From the NCBI GenBank assembly GCA_947650285.1, contig CANTFL010001182.1, positions 1 to 64,000 of the forward strand: a stretch of 64,000 bases of DNA. Reading direction: 5' to 3'. Shown in pieces: positions 33,914 through 45,823 of the stretch. Under the pieces are notes generated by a model. That model worked only from the letters and a program-made list of their open reading frames with translations. It did no database searches and was not told the origin of the DNA. The DNA is from Hyaloperonospora brassicae. Lineage: Eukaryota; Oomycota; Peronosporomycetes; Peronosporales; Peronosporaceae. The stretch's first letter is position 1, and each line of letters opens with the position of its first letter. The translations under genes and the position numbers were made by a program.

Positions 33914-34625
33914 AGGAGTAAGCTGATGTTGAAGGCAGAGGATGTATTGAACGTTATAAGGTCGGAGACCAAGTTCTACTCAATGCTAAAACCTACCTAC
34001 AAATTTAGTCTCTGCTGTCTTCAAGACAAAGTTGCGTCCGCGCTTCATTGGGCCGTTCACAGTCATCGCTAAGAAGAGGATGGCGTACACGTTCAACCTT
34101 CCGCGCAAACTGCGCACGCACCCAGTATTCTACATTGGCTTGCTTAAGCCGTATCGGGACCCGTCCCATGTGAACTCGGAGGCACTTGCGCCTGGAAATA
34201 AGGCCTTGACGTCGACTGTTGCATCCGAACCAGGAGGTCAAGCTGACCATCCACACGGGCTAAGGCCAACTCCAACGCCTGAACACGGGCTTGCATCGCG
34301 CCGAGCGCCTTCTGGGTCTTACCCAATGTCTTATGGAGACCACTTAGCTCAAGGAGTACCTTCTAATGCTCCTCCTTCGGTGCCCCGACCACCACCGACG
34401 CTGCTCGATGAGCAAGGGAACACCAAGTTCCATGTGGAGAAAATCCTTCAGCTACGTCGTTGGCGTGGCCAATACCAGTATCTGGTGAAGTGGCGAGGGT
34501 ACCCGGAGTCGGAGAACTCGTGGGAGTATGAGATACCCATTAAGCAGGACTGCCCTTACGCCGTGGATGTTTTTGAACATCGTGGCCAGGGTCGCCTTGC
34601 GAACGAGAACGCTTCTCACCAATAG
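33914..34625 (+). pseudogene. pol: Element D integrase C-terminus and chromodomain
   Basis: After a broken junction (33914-34030) the frame 34032-34625 holds the GPY/F module (RFIGPFTVIAKKRMAYTFNL, FYIGLLKPY), a Pro/Ser-rich linker (residues 45-130) and a clear chromodomain at residues 133-181: FHVEKILQLRRWRGQYQYLV, KWRGYPESENSWE. The linker is antisense to a coiled-coil reading frame. Confidence 0.88.
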
Positions 34626-35445
34626 TGGTGGGGGGCCGTGTGTTGCTCCGCACATTGGGGTCGTGACCCGTGGCTACCATTGTAGCAGGAGCATAACGCG
34701 TACGTGTACGCAACTGGCCTCTGGCCTTGAGTTTGGCATACTCGAACCGAAGCTTTCGTTCCAACCGAACGTCGGTCACATCGGCGCTGGCCCGCAGCGC
34801 TGGCACACTGCTAAGGTGTCGCTTGTGATAAATTCAACGGATGAACTGATTGTCTTCCTCCTCGGGCAGTTCGCCAGGGAACAACAAGATGGGAACGCCC
34901 TTAATCGGTCGAACCGAGACACCACGAGACAAGATCTCAAGATGCGCGCGGTACTGACCTTGCGTGGTAAAGAATGGTTCGAGATATCTCTCATTTAGAG
35001 CCTGAAGGACGGCTATATCTTCGGGCGACGTAGCCTCGGGGCCCATGGCCCATGTTGAAAGGCTACGGCCTTCCGTTTGACGGAGGCGTTGCTCCACGTC
35101 AGGTGTTGTGAACACGTAACCACTCCGGTTTTGAATAACCGTCTGGGTATGAGTGCGACGTAGAGCACGCTCCTCACGCTGGAGGGTTAACTCCTGTTGC
35201 TCGTCGAGCGGGTTTGTGATGATGTTCTCATCTGCATCTGTTGTATGATGCTGCGCCCCTGGCGCTGTGGTAACACCACGTCAAACGAACGGATTCGGTG
35301 CTGTTTGAGGTCGAGCCTCAGATACAGCGGAGTGGGACGATATTCCTTCATCTACAGGGACACTGGTATCACTACCATAGTCCACATCCTCATTAAGACC
35401 GAGGTAGGAGGAAATAGTTCGAGACTCGTTGGGTGGCGATGCCAT
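34144..35445 (-). pseudogene. Element D opposite-strand ORF
   Basis: On the minus strand an ATG at 35445-35443 (MASPPNESRTISSYLGLNED) starts a frame that can be followed to 34144, broken by TGA at 35281, TGA at 34834, TAA at 34540 and further stops. The main blocks are 35115-34834 (YVFTTPDVEQRLRQTEGRSL, YLEPFFTTQGQYRAHLEIL, GVPILLFPGELPEEEDNQFI) and 34806-34540 (LERKLRFEYAKLKARGQL). A coiled coil at 34326-34144 (MQARVQALELALARVDGQL) is antisense to the integrase-chromodomain linker. All blocks are in one frame. The start is 107 bp inside the 3' LTR. Element A has the same gene. Function is unknown. Confidence 0.7.
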
Positions 35446-35551
35446 GGTGTTTCTTGTTTTGACACCGTGAGGTTAAGCGCACACACACCGACCTATTCGA
35501 GGAAAGAAACCGATTGACGTTTTGTGGTAACGTCAGTCTGGTGGAGGAGGG

Positions 35552-36038
35552 TGTAACGTGGTTACACGTCGACTGGTAGTTGACGATAGGTGTGGTGCAC
35601 ACAAGAGAGGGGGTACCCTATAAAGTAATTTTAGAACACAGTGATTGTATCAATTGTTGAAGACTGATGTCTGTCAACAATTGATTACGAGATCTTTAGA
35701 GAGGTTTTACTTTGAACCTTAGTGACTAGGTTAAGTGCGTTGTTTTATGGTGTTCTTTAGGTTTAAAGAAGAAATAAAATTCAGTTCCCATTTTGATCAA
35801 TAAGAGACACGTGCCTCACGAGGCGTCTTTGATCGGGAGGACAAAAGCAACGCCTGTAAAGGTAGCTTGTCCTCGAGCAATCTGTGCTGTGATTCGTTTG
35901 AATCGTTTGGTCCCTCTGGAACGGGGACCGTAAGCTCTCTGAGCTGTTGACTCTCTGAGTCGGGTTCTCTGAACCAAAGTTGCTCGTGAGAGCGTTAAAG
36001 TCTTCCTCTGACTTAAGGAGCTGTGTAGCTCCGCTACA
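35552..36038 (+). repeat. Element D 3' LTR with polypurine tract
   Basis: 487 bp, TGTAACGTGGTTACACG ... CTACA, preceded by the purine tract GGTGGAGGAGGG (35540-35551). Followed by the TTTGC target duplication. Confidence 0.94.
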
Positions 36039-36043
36039 TTTGC

Positions 36044-37182
36044 AATGACTTTCAACTAAATATACATGTACATAACAATATTTTTTTTTTCAAATCTGGC
36101 AGTACATATGGTGTGAAACTACATTCTAGAATAAAATGATACTTTTTGCTACATCATTGCATGGTCGGTGCATGTCTTCGCTATAGCAACATCTTACATA
36201 ATTTGCTCTAAGATACCAAAAATTCACGAGTATTAGTGCAAATAGATATTTCTGTTATCGACAAATGCGCGTGTCCAGTCAAAGTTGCCTGAAACGCGTC
36301 ACTTGTCGCGATTTGCTGACGATCCGAAATTCAATTGCCATCGGTCGCAGATTTTTTATAATAGCTTTGTTTATAAAACTGTTACGTGGCTGTGATCGTG
36401 ATGCAAAATACCACGATAAACGCGAATGAATATTTACATAAAGATTGTAGGATTTTGCTATATCTTCCTTTATTTGCTCGATAAATATATATTCTTGTAT
36501 ATAATTAAGGTTAAAAACTAATTTTTTTAATGGTAACTAGGCTGGGTTTATGACGGAATAAAAACGTTTGTCTTATTAGCACCCTTTGCCAATAGAATTA
36601 GAGTAGTCAGAATTCCATTATTACAGCAAGGTCGCAATTGTGGCAGCAGTAATACAAGACTTTTTGTGGTAGAATTAAAGGCCTTACAACGTATTTATAA
36701 TTCTTCAACGTGAGCACATTACGCATAAATGATTAGTAAAAGATAAAAAGTGCTAATTTTTATAGTTGATAAGCCTATTGCACGCTCTTTTTTAAAGGCA
36801 CTGCGACCTAACCATGTAAATTTGAACATGGCGTACACTTATTTTGCTTATAACCTCATACTATTTGTGACGGGGAACGCCCTTGTGTCAGATCTTCATT
36901 TAGTAGCGTGCGCCTGACTTCACGTACACGTGGCTTGAGGAAGCGCGATCAAGACAAAACAGAACCCGAAAGCTTTGTCATGGGGGAAAAGTAACCTCTT
37001 ATTTAATATATTTAAGCTTCTTAATATCTCATCTTTCGTCTTATCCTAACTATATGTTAATTATGATCTCCTATGTGGGTCTTCAATACGCCACCCATTG
37101 CGCGCATCTAGCAGCGGTTGGTTGTTGGTTCGTTTGATGTGCCGTGCACATCAACCAAAAGTGGAGCACCCACGAATATAAT
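36044..37182. other. AT-rich non-coding stretch with LTR relics
   Basis: No ORF of note. From about 37070 the sequence (CATTGCGCGC, then GCGGTTGGTTGTTGG) resembles the reverse complement of the element C LTR, continuing into the left arm of the inverted repeat as far as 37309. It is probably a diverged minus-oriented C-family LTR. Confidence 0.45.
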
Positions 37183-37825
37183 CCTTGGGGGTGATATTCC
37201 GAAAACATTACTTTCCTCGAGTAATGCAAATTAAATATTATCAAAATAGGTAATATTTGAAAATTGTAATATATGTATCAATTTTTATGTAACGGGCTAC
37301 CCTGTTACATTATTCTCATGTGTCGTTTAATGGTTTCGTCCCACATGTCGATTTTAACGTATCTAATAATCAAATAAGATTTGAACTTACCTGTTACACG
37401 TCTTGCAATCAAAGCTTTCATCACCTATCGGATACAGCATACTGAACTTTTTTCATTCACTCCAAATTCTTCATCATCTTAACAGCGCATCTACCCCCAT
37501 CATCCTTAGGCGGCAATTACTGCTTTTAGTTGCCATTATTATAAAACCGTATCGGACAAGCTCGCCTGCATAATTTATTATGGAGATTTAAAGGTACACG
37601 CCCACCCTTTGATGCGTACACACCCACCTGAAAACGAGGCCCCTCCTATAGTACCGTAACCTCCCTAACTAGGTACTGCATACCTATTAATACAAAATGC
37701 CAAATAAATGTTCTTTGCTTTGTGCACACCCCTCCATAATACAGGCCTCCTTCGTGTCAGCACACAGCCTTGCGTATGGATCAGCTCTCATTATCCGGTA
37801 TCCCTCTCTAAGTATCCCTATTTTT
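37183..37825 (+). repeat. Left arm of a 643-bp inverted repeat
   Basis: Reverse complement of 38656-39298 with few mismatches by eye. It starts CCTTGGGGGTG and ends at AGTATCCCTATTTTT. The arm contains a 24-bp palindromic run at about 37288-37311 (TGTAACGGG... ...TGTTACA), like the tip of the element C LTR. Confidence 0.92.
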
Positions 37826-38655
37826 TCTACCATTTCTTATTCTTAAAATAGAGTCCAAACAAACGTAACAATGCTTGAAATGCGAGAAGCAATGTAGCTG
37901 GACGACCGCGCTAGCTCCCGCGGCGAAAGCAAAGAGGCACAGCTTGTGACTTCAACGCACATACACACGTACGCACACGTACACATACACGTACACACGG
38001 TCGATGACCTGATTAGGTGCGATTGCTGGTGACCATTAGGTGTTTACCTTAGCAGATGCCGACCGGATCTCTCATATTCACGTCGAGGCCACGCAGTTGC
38101 TCAACTCGGCTGCCAGACAGCTTCATCATCAGGTGCGTTTGTGCCTTTTAACCGTATTAACAATTAGAAATTGCATCAGATTACACTCTTAGGACACATT
38201 ACGTGTACTAACACATTCGTTTCTATCTAACACCTCAGCACCTGCAGTTTTGAATTCCTGTATCCAGTCAAATGCTTCTGATGAACAGCCAAGTCTTTCG
38301 TCGCAAGAAAATGGTAGAATATAGGTACAAGACAAAGGGTCGGCAGAAAAAATGACTAACTTGAAGCAGTATACAATGATGATGACAATGACCATACTAT
38401 TAATTGCAGCGATTGTGATTCTATGGCAATTTTCCAGTGGTATTTGGCTGTTAGAAACAGCGAACACAACCATTAAGCAGCAGATGATGTATCTGCCTAT
38501 CCCGCCGCACAAAAAATTAGTCTTCACAACGCCACGGTTATCAGTGCCATGGCAAGAGCAGGTGCAGCACCCAAGGTCATCTTGGCAATAGTCAGATGTA
38601 TGCATATTACATGACCTTAAAATTTAATCATTTTTAAGTTAGGGGAACGGTTAGC
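37826..38655. other. Spacer of the inverted repeat
   Basis: 830 bp, including a CA/TACG-rich simple-sequence run at about 37955-38000 and a short plus-strand frame with a membrane segment (38352-38591). AG/GT-bounded pieces (for example 38050-38130, coding-like as ADADRISHIHVEATQLLNSA) suggest spliced gene exons, perhaps captured from a host gene. No transposase is seen. Confidence 0.5.
38352..38591 (+). pseudogene. Small membrane-segment frame in the spacer
   Basis: 79 codons beginning MTNLKQYTMMMTMTILLIAA; residues 8-27 form one strongly hydrophobic helix after a basic start. The layout (charged segment, then a single membrane helix) recalls tail-anchored proteins such as SNAREs, but no SNARE core can be shown in frame, and a TAG lies upstream in the same frame. 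The minus strand is open for 138 codons over the same bases (38605-38189) and is the alternative. Confidence 0.25.
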
Positions 38656-39298
38656 AAAAATAGGGATACTTAGAGAGGGATACCGGATAATGAGAGCTGA
38701 TCCATACGCAAGGCTGTGTGCTGACACGAAGGAGGCCTGTATTATGGAGGGGTGTGCACAAAGCAAAGATCATTTATTTGGCATTTTGTATTAATAGGTA
38801 TGCAGTACCTAGTTAGGGAGGTTACGGTACTATAGGAGGGGCCTCGTTTTCAGGTGGGTGTGTACGCATCAAAGGGTGGGCGTGTACCTTTAAATCTCCA
38901 TAATAAATTATGCAGGCGAGCTTGTCCGATACGGTTTTATAATAATGGCAACTAAAAGCAGTAATTGCCGCCTAAGGATGATGGGGGTAGATGCGCTGTT
39001 AAGATGATGAAGAATTTGGAGTGAATGAAAAAAGTTCAGTATGCTGTATCCGATAGGTGATGAAAGCTTTGATTGCAAGACGTGTAACAGGTAAGTTCAA
39101 ATCTTATTTGATTATTAGATACGTTAAAATCGACATGTGGGACGAAACCATTAAACGACACATGAGAATAATGTAACAGGGTAGCCCGTTACATAAAAAT
39201 TGATACATATATTACAATTTTCAAATATTACCTATTTTGATAATATTTAATTTGCATTACTCGAGGAAAGTGAAGTTTTCGGAATTACACCCCCAAGG
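38656..39298 (-). repeat. Right arm of the 643-bp inverted repeat
   Basis: Reverse complement of 37183-37825; both arms are exactly 643 bp. It ends CACCCCCAAGG four bases before the LTR of element F (39303), so that insertion may have truncated a longer arm. Confidence 0.92.
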
Positions 39299-39302
39299 GT
39301 AA

Positions 39303-41080
39303 TGTGGTAAAGTCGCTGATCAATTTCGGGATGTGGATCGGTGATTACCTTGTGGAGACGTCCCTAACTGACAGAAATCGACACCGGGTGATCTAGCGAT
39401 CCCATGGGAGATGGAAGGTGATTTCAACGAGGCTCAACGAGCCATTCCAACTGTTACCAGGGTGACGAATCAGGGCGATAGCTGAGACATGACGACAAAC
39501 CAGAAGATTTTCCATGTGGCGATGTGGAACAAGATGACAAATAGAACAATTCACATGATGCGATTGGGGACGAGTCACAGATATAGATGATTTCCACGGT
39601 GTGATCTGGGACAAAGGTGTGAACTCCTGCAGATCGGTGATTATCTTTACTGGTCTCACAATGGGAATACTACTTTTGGTTAATTATAGCCCGATCTGGA
39701 AGTGTAGATACTTGTGGGAAGTCCAGGGAGTTATTTTAAAACAAGTGGAGGGTCTCGTTGATCCGATAAACCCTGGAGGGTGGTACAGGAACACGTACAA
39801 AGAACGAGAGAATGTCTATGGCCGATTTGTACTGGATCGATCTCCAACATTTCGATATTATATAATATATTGGTCATGTTTTCTATTGATCATGGATATA
39901 TCGTTGAATGGGCTATCGGATCATAATGAATATGTTTGTTTAAGGTCCATGAGTGATGGCTCAGAAGTTCAGACCGAAACAGCCAGTTGAAGCCGGTCGA
40001 ATTGACGTCGCAAAATGGATTTAGATACATTCGGCATTTGAGTACTATTTTGGACTTTTCGGTACCAAAATTGGGTATTAGGTACCGCATTCGGAATTTG
40101 CTCCCTTTTTGGTGTCTAGGTACGATATCGGGAGTATTGGCGCTATCTTTGGAGCACAGGTCACGAAATTTCGACACGTGTTCAAGAGGGCTTCAAGCTT
40201 ATAGGTGATATCGATTTAGAGAGTGACCTACAGTTTGGAATAGGCTTATAGATAGATTTGCTATAAATTTCAATGGATAATAATACAGTTACCGTTTTTA
40301 CAAACAACGCACGTCGCAGACATCTCTTCCGGGCAGGATATATGGCCTCCCGTCGATCAAGAGACTTTGCCGTGCCGTGTTTCGTGTACTCACATCTAAT
40401 CCTTTGGCCAAGGTGGGGTTCGGGTAACTCAACTCGACTCAACCGCTAGGGTAGCAGCAATCAACGGTAAAGGATAGGAATTTTGGTTACAAGATCGCGA
40501 GGCGGCTCAAGTGGTCAGAAGATCTGAACAAGGAGTTCAAGACAAGACCGAGCAAGATCGAAGTGATATACCGGGTAGATCGGCACGTTTCATTTTGGCG
40601 AAACAAGACACCTATCTGGCCCACATTGCGCACTTCCGACATAATCAGCCGATCCCAAGACCAGATCGGTTGGATCCCAAGGCAAGATCGTCACAAGAGT
40701 ACTATTTGCTATGTGACGATTTTCACACAGCAAAGACCCCGATCCCGAAGCCGAATCGAGATCGGTGTGATTCAAGATCGAGATCGCGACATCTCCAGAT
40801 AGAGATCGCCGCGCCTCTAGATCAAGATCGCAAAACCCCGTTCGTGGAGTGAAGATTTCCGCACCGGAAGCGAACTCTTAACCCCGAACCCTCAGCGAGA
40901 TCGACATATCCCAAGGCCACTACGAAGAGTGCATTCCAGCCCAACCGACGGGTACACAAGGTGAGCACAAGGCAATACAACAAGGCACGGATCGGAGTAC
41001 CCCCTCCGTGAGTCGGCAAGTCTGGGCAAGTGGAAGATCGACACTCACTAAAGTAATTTTGTGAGATCGACTTCGCCACA
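39303..41080 (+). repeat. Element F 5' LTR
   Basis: Starts TGTGGTAAAG and ends CTTCGCCACA (inverted tips). Colinear with the solo LTR at 24284-26046, with many substitutions. GATC-rich. Confidence 0.88.
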
Positions 41081-41083
41081 ATA

Positions 41084-43255
41084 GTGCGCGTGCCCGGATC
41101 TTCTGAGGCCTCTGGATTTCACTGTGAGTACACTGGCAAAGATGTCAAGATTAAAAAAGAATCTGGGATTGAAGTGTCAGCGACAGAGGGATCAATGCGG
41201 CCACGCAGAAGCACAAGATCCCCATATTATCAGAGTTTTGGGAGTGGATCTGATGAATTGAACATGAAAGAGGAAGATCGAGAGATCGATCGTGAAGATA
41301 AATCTCAAGTCCCTCTTAGGATCATTTCGGGGGCCACCGCAGATCGCTCTGTAAAAAGCGGTATGCTGGATGAAAATCCAATGGTACAAATTAAACCGGC
41401 GAAAGCCAAACCCTTTTCACTCGTCGACAGGCCACCCGACCTCAAGCCGAGGAGGACGACCATGAAACCTGCCACACCAGGACGAGCTATGATGGGAACG
41501 CTGGGATCGAAAGGCAAATATCGACAGATTGACCAGACCTTGGAATCGAAGAATAGAGTCAAATAGGGATACGATCAAGAACTTAACGTGGTCGCGATGC
41601 CTAAGACAGAATATGACCCAGTGAAGACCGCGACCATGGAGACTGAAACGGCGAACGAGGTGTGAGAGCGTGCGAAATGGCAGTGCTATTATAATTACTT
41701 GAAGACACTGTCCAAGACAGATCTAGCGCTCAAGATATTACCGTCCAAGTAGATCGGTCCTCTGGATAAGCCGATCTTGATTTTGCCGCCCGTGACTAGC
41801 AAACTCGGCGCGATCAATGCGATTTTGCAGATGTTTAATGACACGGGCTTTTGCTCTAATGTTTTTGAGGAAGATGATCTGATTGGATGGAGCGTGGAAC
41901 AGTTGAAGAACGCAGTAAGTGAGTTCGTGGAGGTCATGATACTCCTGGAGGGTAAGACCACTACTCCTAACGACACGATCGCTATACCCTCGGATTCACC
42001 TCGGAAGCACCTCTCAGGATCGCCCCACTATGCCTCGGCTGACTCCGAGATTGAGTCAGATCGGTCCATCAGAATTCGTCGGATGTCTCTGAGACTATCA
42101 GGAGGATTTTTTTTATATTAAAATATCGACAAGGCCAATATCGACGCCATTAAGGAACAAGCCAAGATCGACATACAACCAAGATCGGCCGGTGCACCTA
42201 CTGGGCTGAGAGATCAAGAAGTGGACGATCTAAGTCGGTTCTTCAATACAGTGATGAAAAAGTACGAGGCGGATTAACGGACAGCTCAACGCATGAACCG
42301 ACAGCCAAATTATCACTTGGATCACCGTACTTTTATCACAACTTCTCAAGAAAACCACGACATGCCGTATGTGTATATGGAATCGGTGGGGTCCAAAACT
42401 TACATCCAGATCCATCAGAAGGCGGAGTACGATCCGTAAGATCTATGGATGGCCGAACCACGGCGACCTCAAGTAGCCACGACCGGTATGACTACTGGGG
42501 CCAGTTCCGTCACTAAGAGGATCAGAATCTCAGCGATTATCGATCTGAATAAATTCTCGGGGAAATATCGGGAAGCAGATAGAGCGTGAATTTGAATAAG
42601 CTAAGTTAAATCATCGTTCCTCCAGGACCAAGCGCCGGAAGAAGAGAAGTGTTCAGTCTTTGGCGATCTAATGGTGGGCCCATCCCGCTACTGGTACCGT
42701 CAGCTGGCACGATCGACGAGATTCAAGTTGAAAGATCTGATGAACAGCTTCCTTGTGGAATATGCGGGACACGGGATGTCAGCGAGCCGGAAATATTACC
42801 ACGCGAAGAAGAGATCGGAAGAATATCCCCTGGAATACTTATATCGGCTTAAAGTTATAGGAATGCAGGCGAATATACCGGTGATGACACGATTGCCACA
42901 TGCACACAAGGAACATGTCAACCATTTCATTTACACTTTGGATGACCCCGATCTCTCCAATTAATTGCTATTGCGGAATGTAGAAGATGTTGAAGCTATG
43001 CACAAGATACTGCATGGATACCAACGAGGGAGATCGCGCCAAGAGAAAGTGATGATGAGATCGTCCAAATTCATACAGAAAGGAGCACCCGGTCCAGTGT
43101 CATCTAAGCACGCATGGGCGGTGAAAATGATCCGTACCGAGGACGTCAGCAGCAAGTCAGAGTCAGACACCTATGAATCGGAATCAGAAAATCGTTTGAG
43201 ATCGATTCATATGGTCGCTACAACGGATCAACGCAAACCAACCAGCGACACTTAA
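41084..43255 (+). pseudogene. gag: Element F gag
   Basis: The N-terminal part (41084-42121, one frame with internal stops) is charged and unrecognised. The capsid lies at 42671-43255 in one frame with TAA at 42962: RYWYRQLARSTRFKLKDLMN, RKYYHAKKRSEEYPLEYLYR, EHVNHFIYTLDDPDL. This is the familiar oomycete gypsy capsid pattern. Frameshifts separate the two parts. Confidence 0.75.
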
Positions 43256-43299
43256 GCAAGCATGGGATAGGCGGGTCAGAATACTCCTCAAGCCTAACA

Positions 43300-43530
43300 A
43301 GGTCACAGTAAGCCACTAAAACCGTGTACTCATTTCGGATCGACCATGCATGGAGATCTCGGTTGCTGGAAGCGGCTCACTTGCCAGAAGTATGGGCGTT
43401 AAGGACACCCCTCAGACAATTGTTTTTTCGTGTGTCGCGCCTGTGGCGAGATGAATGATCCGGTGAAGTGTCCCATGGAGGAGTTATACAACATGATCCG
43501 ACAGTGGTACGTCTTAAACAAGCATAAGGG
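43300..43530 (+). pseudogene. Element F nucleocapsid zinc knuckles
   Basis: Broken frames keep GHPSDN followed by FVCRACGEMNDPVKCPMEEL and YNMIRQWYVLNKHK, a Cys/His-rich RNA-binding tail of gag with one knuckle Cys changed (CQKYG). Confidence 0.6.
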
Positions 43531-43671
43531 GGATGTTGCCAGAGAAGGCCGAGAAGATGTCAAACTAGGTCGCTCGCCAGGTTTGAATCTGGTACGAGCC
43601 GAGCGTTCTAGGCTCTGCACAATCGCCTGCGAGAAAAGAAGACAGATCGCGAGAGTAAGCAGAATACAGAC

Positions 43672-44214
43672 ATGGAACCAAATATATCTCGTTCGAAGTC
43701 TAAACGTGTCACTTCCGCCTTTAGTCTGAACAGGATCGACGAGTACTCGAGATCCGAACCAACTATGGAGATCGAACTCGCTTATGGTGAATCTCTCGGT
43801 TACTGGAAACATTACTTGCCTGGGAAGTGGTTTAAGCAGGCGAAGGCTGTCGGCAAGATCAACAACGTGAAAGCGACTCTGCTATTTGATTCTGGTGCTG
43901 AAGTGTCGATTATTGACACCATCTTTTCTCGTAAGGTCGGTTGTTATATTGACTTAAGTCAACAACAAGAATGTATCGGGATCGGAGAAACTCCGTGCAT
44001 GACAATAGGACGTACCAAGATCAAGGTAACCCTTGCGGGATCGCCGGTATATTATTGCAATGTGTGGGTGGGCGATCAGGCGGGACAAGATGCGATTTTA
44101 AGAATGGACTTTATGGTACCTGCCGGGGTGCGGCTCGATCTGGATGACGGTGCGTTGTGCCTACCAGAGAAAATCCGCATTCACCCCGCAGGACGTCGTC
44201 TCGAGTACGGATAG
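43672..44214 (+). CDS. Element F aspartic protease
   Basis: 180 codons with LLFDSGAEVSIID (catalytic Asp at residue 73), GIGETPCMTIGRTKIKVTL and the second motif DAILRMDFMVPAGVRL. The retropepsin core looks complete. The frame stops at TAG 44212. Confidence 0.82.
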   Translation: MEPNISRSKSKRVTSAFSLNRIDEYSRSEPTMEIELAYGESLGYWKHYLPGKWFKQAKAVGKINNVKATLLFDSGAEVSIIDTIFSRKVGCYIDLSQQQECIGIGETPCMTIGRTKIKVTLAGSPVYYCNVWVGDQAGQDAILRMDFMVPAGVRLDLDDGALCLPEKIRIHPAGRRLEYG

Positions 44215-45823
44215 AATGTACAGAATATAACGGCAAATGACCAACACATAGTGATCCCGGTCGGAGAGTCAAGAGAAGTGAAAATTGGGATCGGTGGGGC
44301 CAAGATGAAGTTGTGGGTCACTAGAGGACCAGATTGGGTACCTACGGTGATCTCAGGGTTGGGTAAGACAAAATATCTGCAGATGGCCAATATTGGCGAT
44401 CGCGAGATCATACTGCCTACCCACGCTATATAAGGCGTATGTATGGAAGAAGATATGATACCACTGACTCAAGGCTTTGTGTAGGTTGAATCGGGGAAGT
44501 ACAAAGAGTGGCAAACTCTGTCGTATGAGGCTACGACGGATCGCGTGAATGAAATTCCAGAGGAGCGAATCGGATCGTTGGAAGATCGCCTTAAATACGT
44601 CGTCCCTAAACGTATCATGAAGCGAATGTCCGATCCGCTAAATGATATAACTTCAGCGGTCTTTATGGTAACGCAACAGGCCGGTAACGATAATTTGCAA
44701 ATAACAGACACCGTAATTACGAGGGAAGGAAGGATCAACGGATTTTTTCGACTTCGCTGGATGAAGTAGATCTATCGCCCATGGATAACAACCTTGAGAT
44801 CGGAGCCCTGTGTGCTACAAAATGGGGATCACGAGATCGGACAAGAAGGGCATGGTAGTAGACTGTCTCAATGGGATGCCTATTCAAACAACGACAAATC
44901 GTAATTATACCAGTCCGAGGAAAAGAAAGAGTCTTAATGGGAGAGGTCGTCCAAGATCGACGAAACTGAGATCGCAGATGCACCAGTCTACTATCACGAG
45001 AGTGAAGATTTGTTTGCTGAAGATATCGAACAGCACATGGCGGTGTTGCCAGAAAGGTCGACAACTACGAAAGAAGTTACTATTGATGACATTCAGATGG
45101 GCGATCCCGACGCCCCTCTCACAACAGGTCAACAAAAAATCAGACGGTTGATCTGGAAGAGCCGTCACCATCTTATGGGGATGTGCAATGCTCTACCGCC
45201 AGCAGCACGAGAGGAGCTTTGTGACATCGATGTCGGTAGGGACTCACTAATAGCTCAAAAAGTCCGCCCGGTCGCGCCCAACTATAGGGGGAAGTTGTCG
45301 AAGCGTATCAAAGGGTTTATAGTGGCCAAGATCTTTCAGCCATCCACGTCACCTTGGGTGTCTCCGATAGTGGTGGTCATCAAGAAGAATGGAGTGGATA
45401 TCCGCCTTTGTATTGATTATCGGAGAGTGAACCAGCTGACGCGCCTGATGGTGTATCCCATGCCGTTGATCAGCGATCTGCTGGAAGATCTGGACAAAGC
45501 TCTGTGATACCGTTCATTTTATATGACCATTGGTTGCTGTGCCGTTGAAATGACAGAGCGAGCGAAGATGATCTCCGCATTTATAACGCTGTTTGGCCTC
45601 TTCGAGTGGCTACATATGCTCTTTGGACTTAAAAAAGAGCCCCAGATCTACCAACGTATTGTTGACAATGCGCTGTATGAATGTATCAAGATAGGCCAAC
45701 GTTCAGATTCTGATGTTCCGATCGATATGTTTTAGAGATGATGAACCTAAGACAGATCGACGACCCTCAATACTGGGACAGCAATCTTACATTGACGATA
45801 TCTTCATACCTGTGTGGTATAGG
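44215..45823 (+). pseudogene. pol: Element F reverse transcriptase (5' part)
   Basis: The linker 44251-45009 is broken. RT is read from 45010: FQPSTSPWVSPIVVVIKKNG, DIRLCIDYRRVNQLT, YPMPLISDLLEDLD, then TGA at 45505-45507 and continuation in the same frame to 45735 (MLFGLKKEPQIYQRIVDNAL). After a frameshift the catalytic loop YIDD is at 45788-45799 (SYIDDIFIPVW). The gene is then interrupted by element G. The first catalytic Asp region (DLDKAL) is cut by the TGA. Confidence 0.82.

Larger units (their letters stand above)
28391..36038 (+). mobile_element. Element D: Ty3/gypsy chromovirus with perfect target duplication
   Basis: LTRs at 28391-28928 and 35552-36038 flank gag, protease, RT-RNase H, integrase and chromodomain in plus orientation. 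TTTGC is present at 28386-28390 and 36039-36043. The LTRs differ at only a few positions plus a 51-bp tandem duplication confined to the 5' copy, so insertion is recent. Despite this the coding region has at least six stops and two frameshifts. It belongs to the same family as element A. Confidence 0.95.

Noticed and set aside
38352..38591. VAMP/SNARE gene call
   Set aside because: Only a membrane helix after a basic segment is visible; no SNARE core in frame and an upstream stop.
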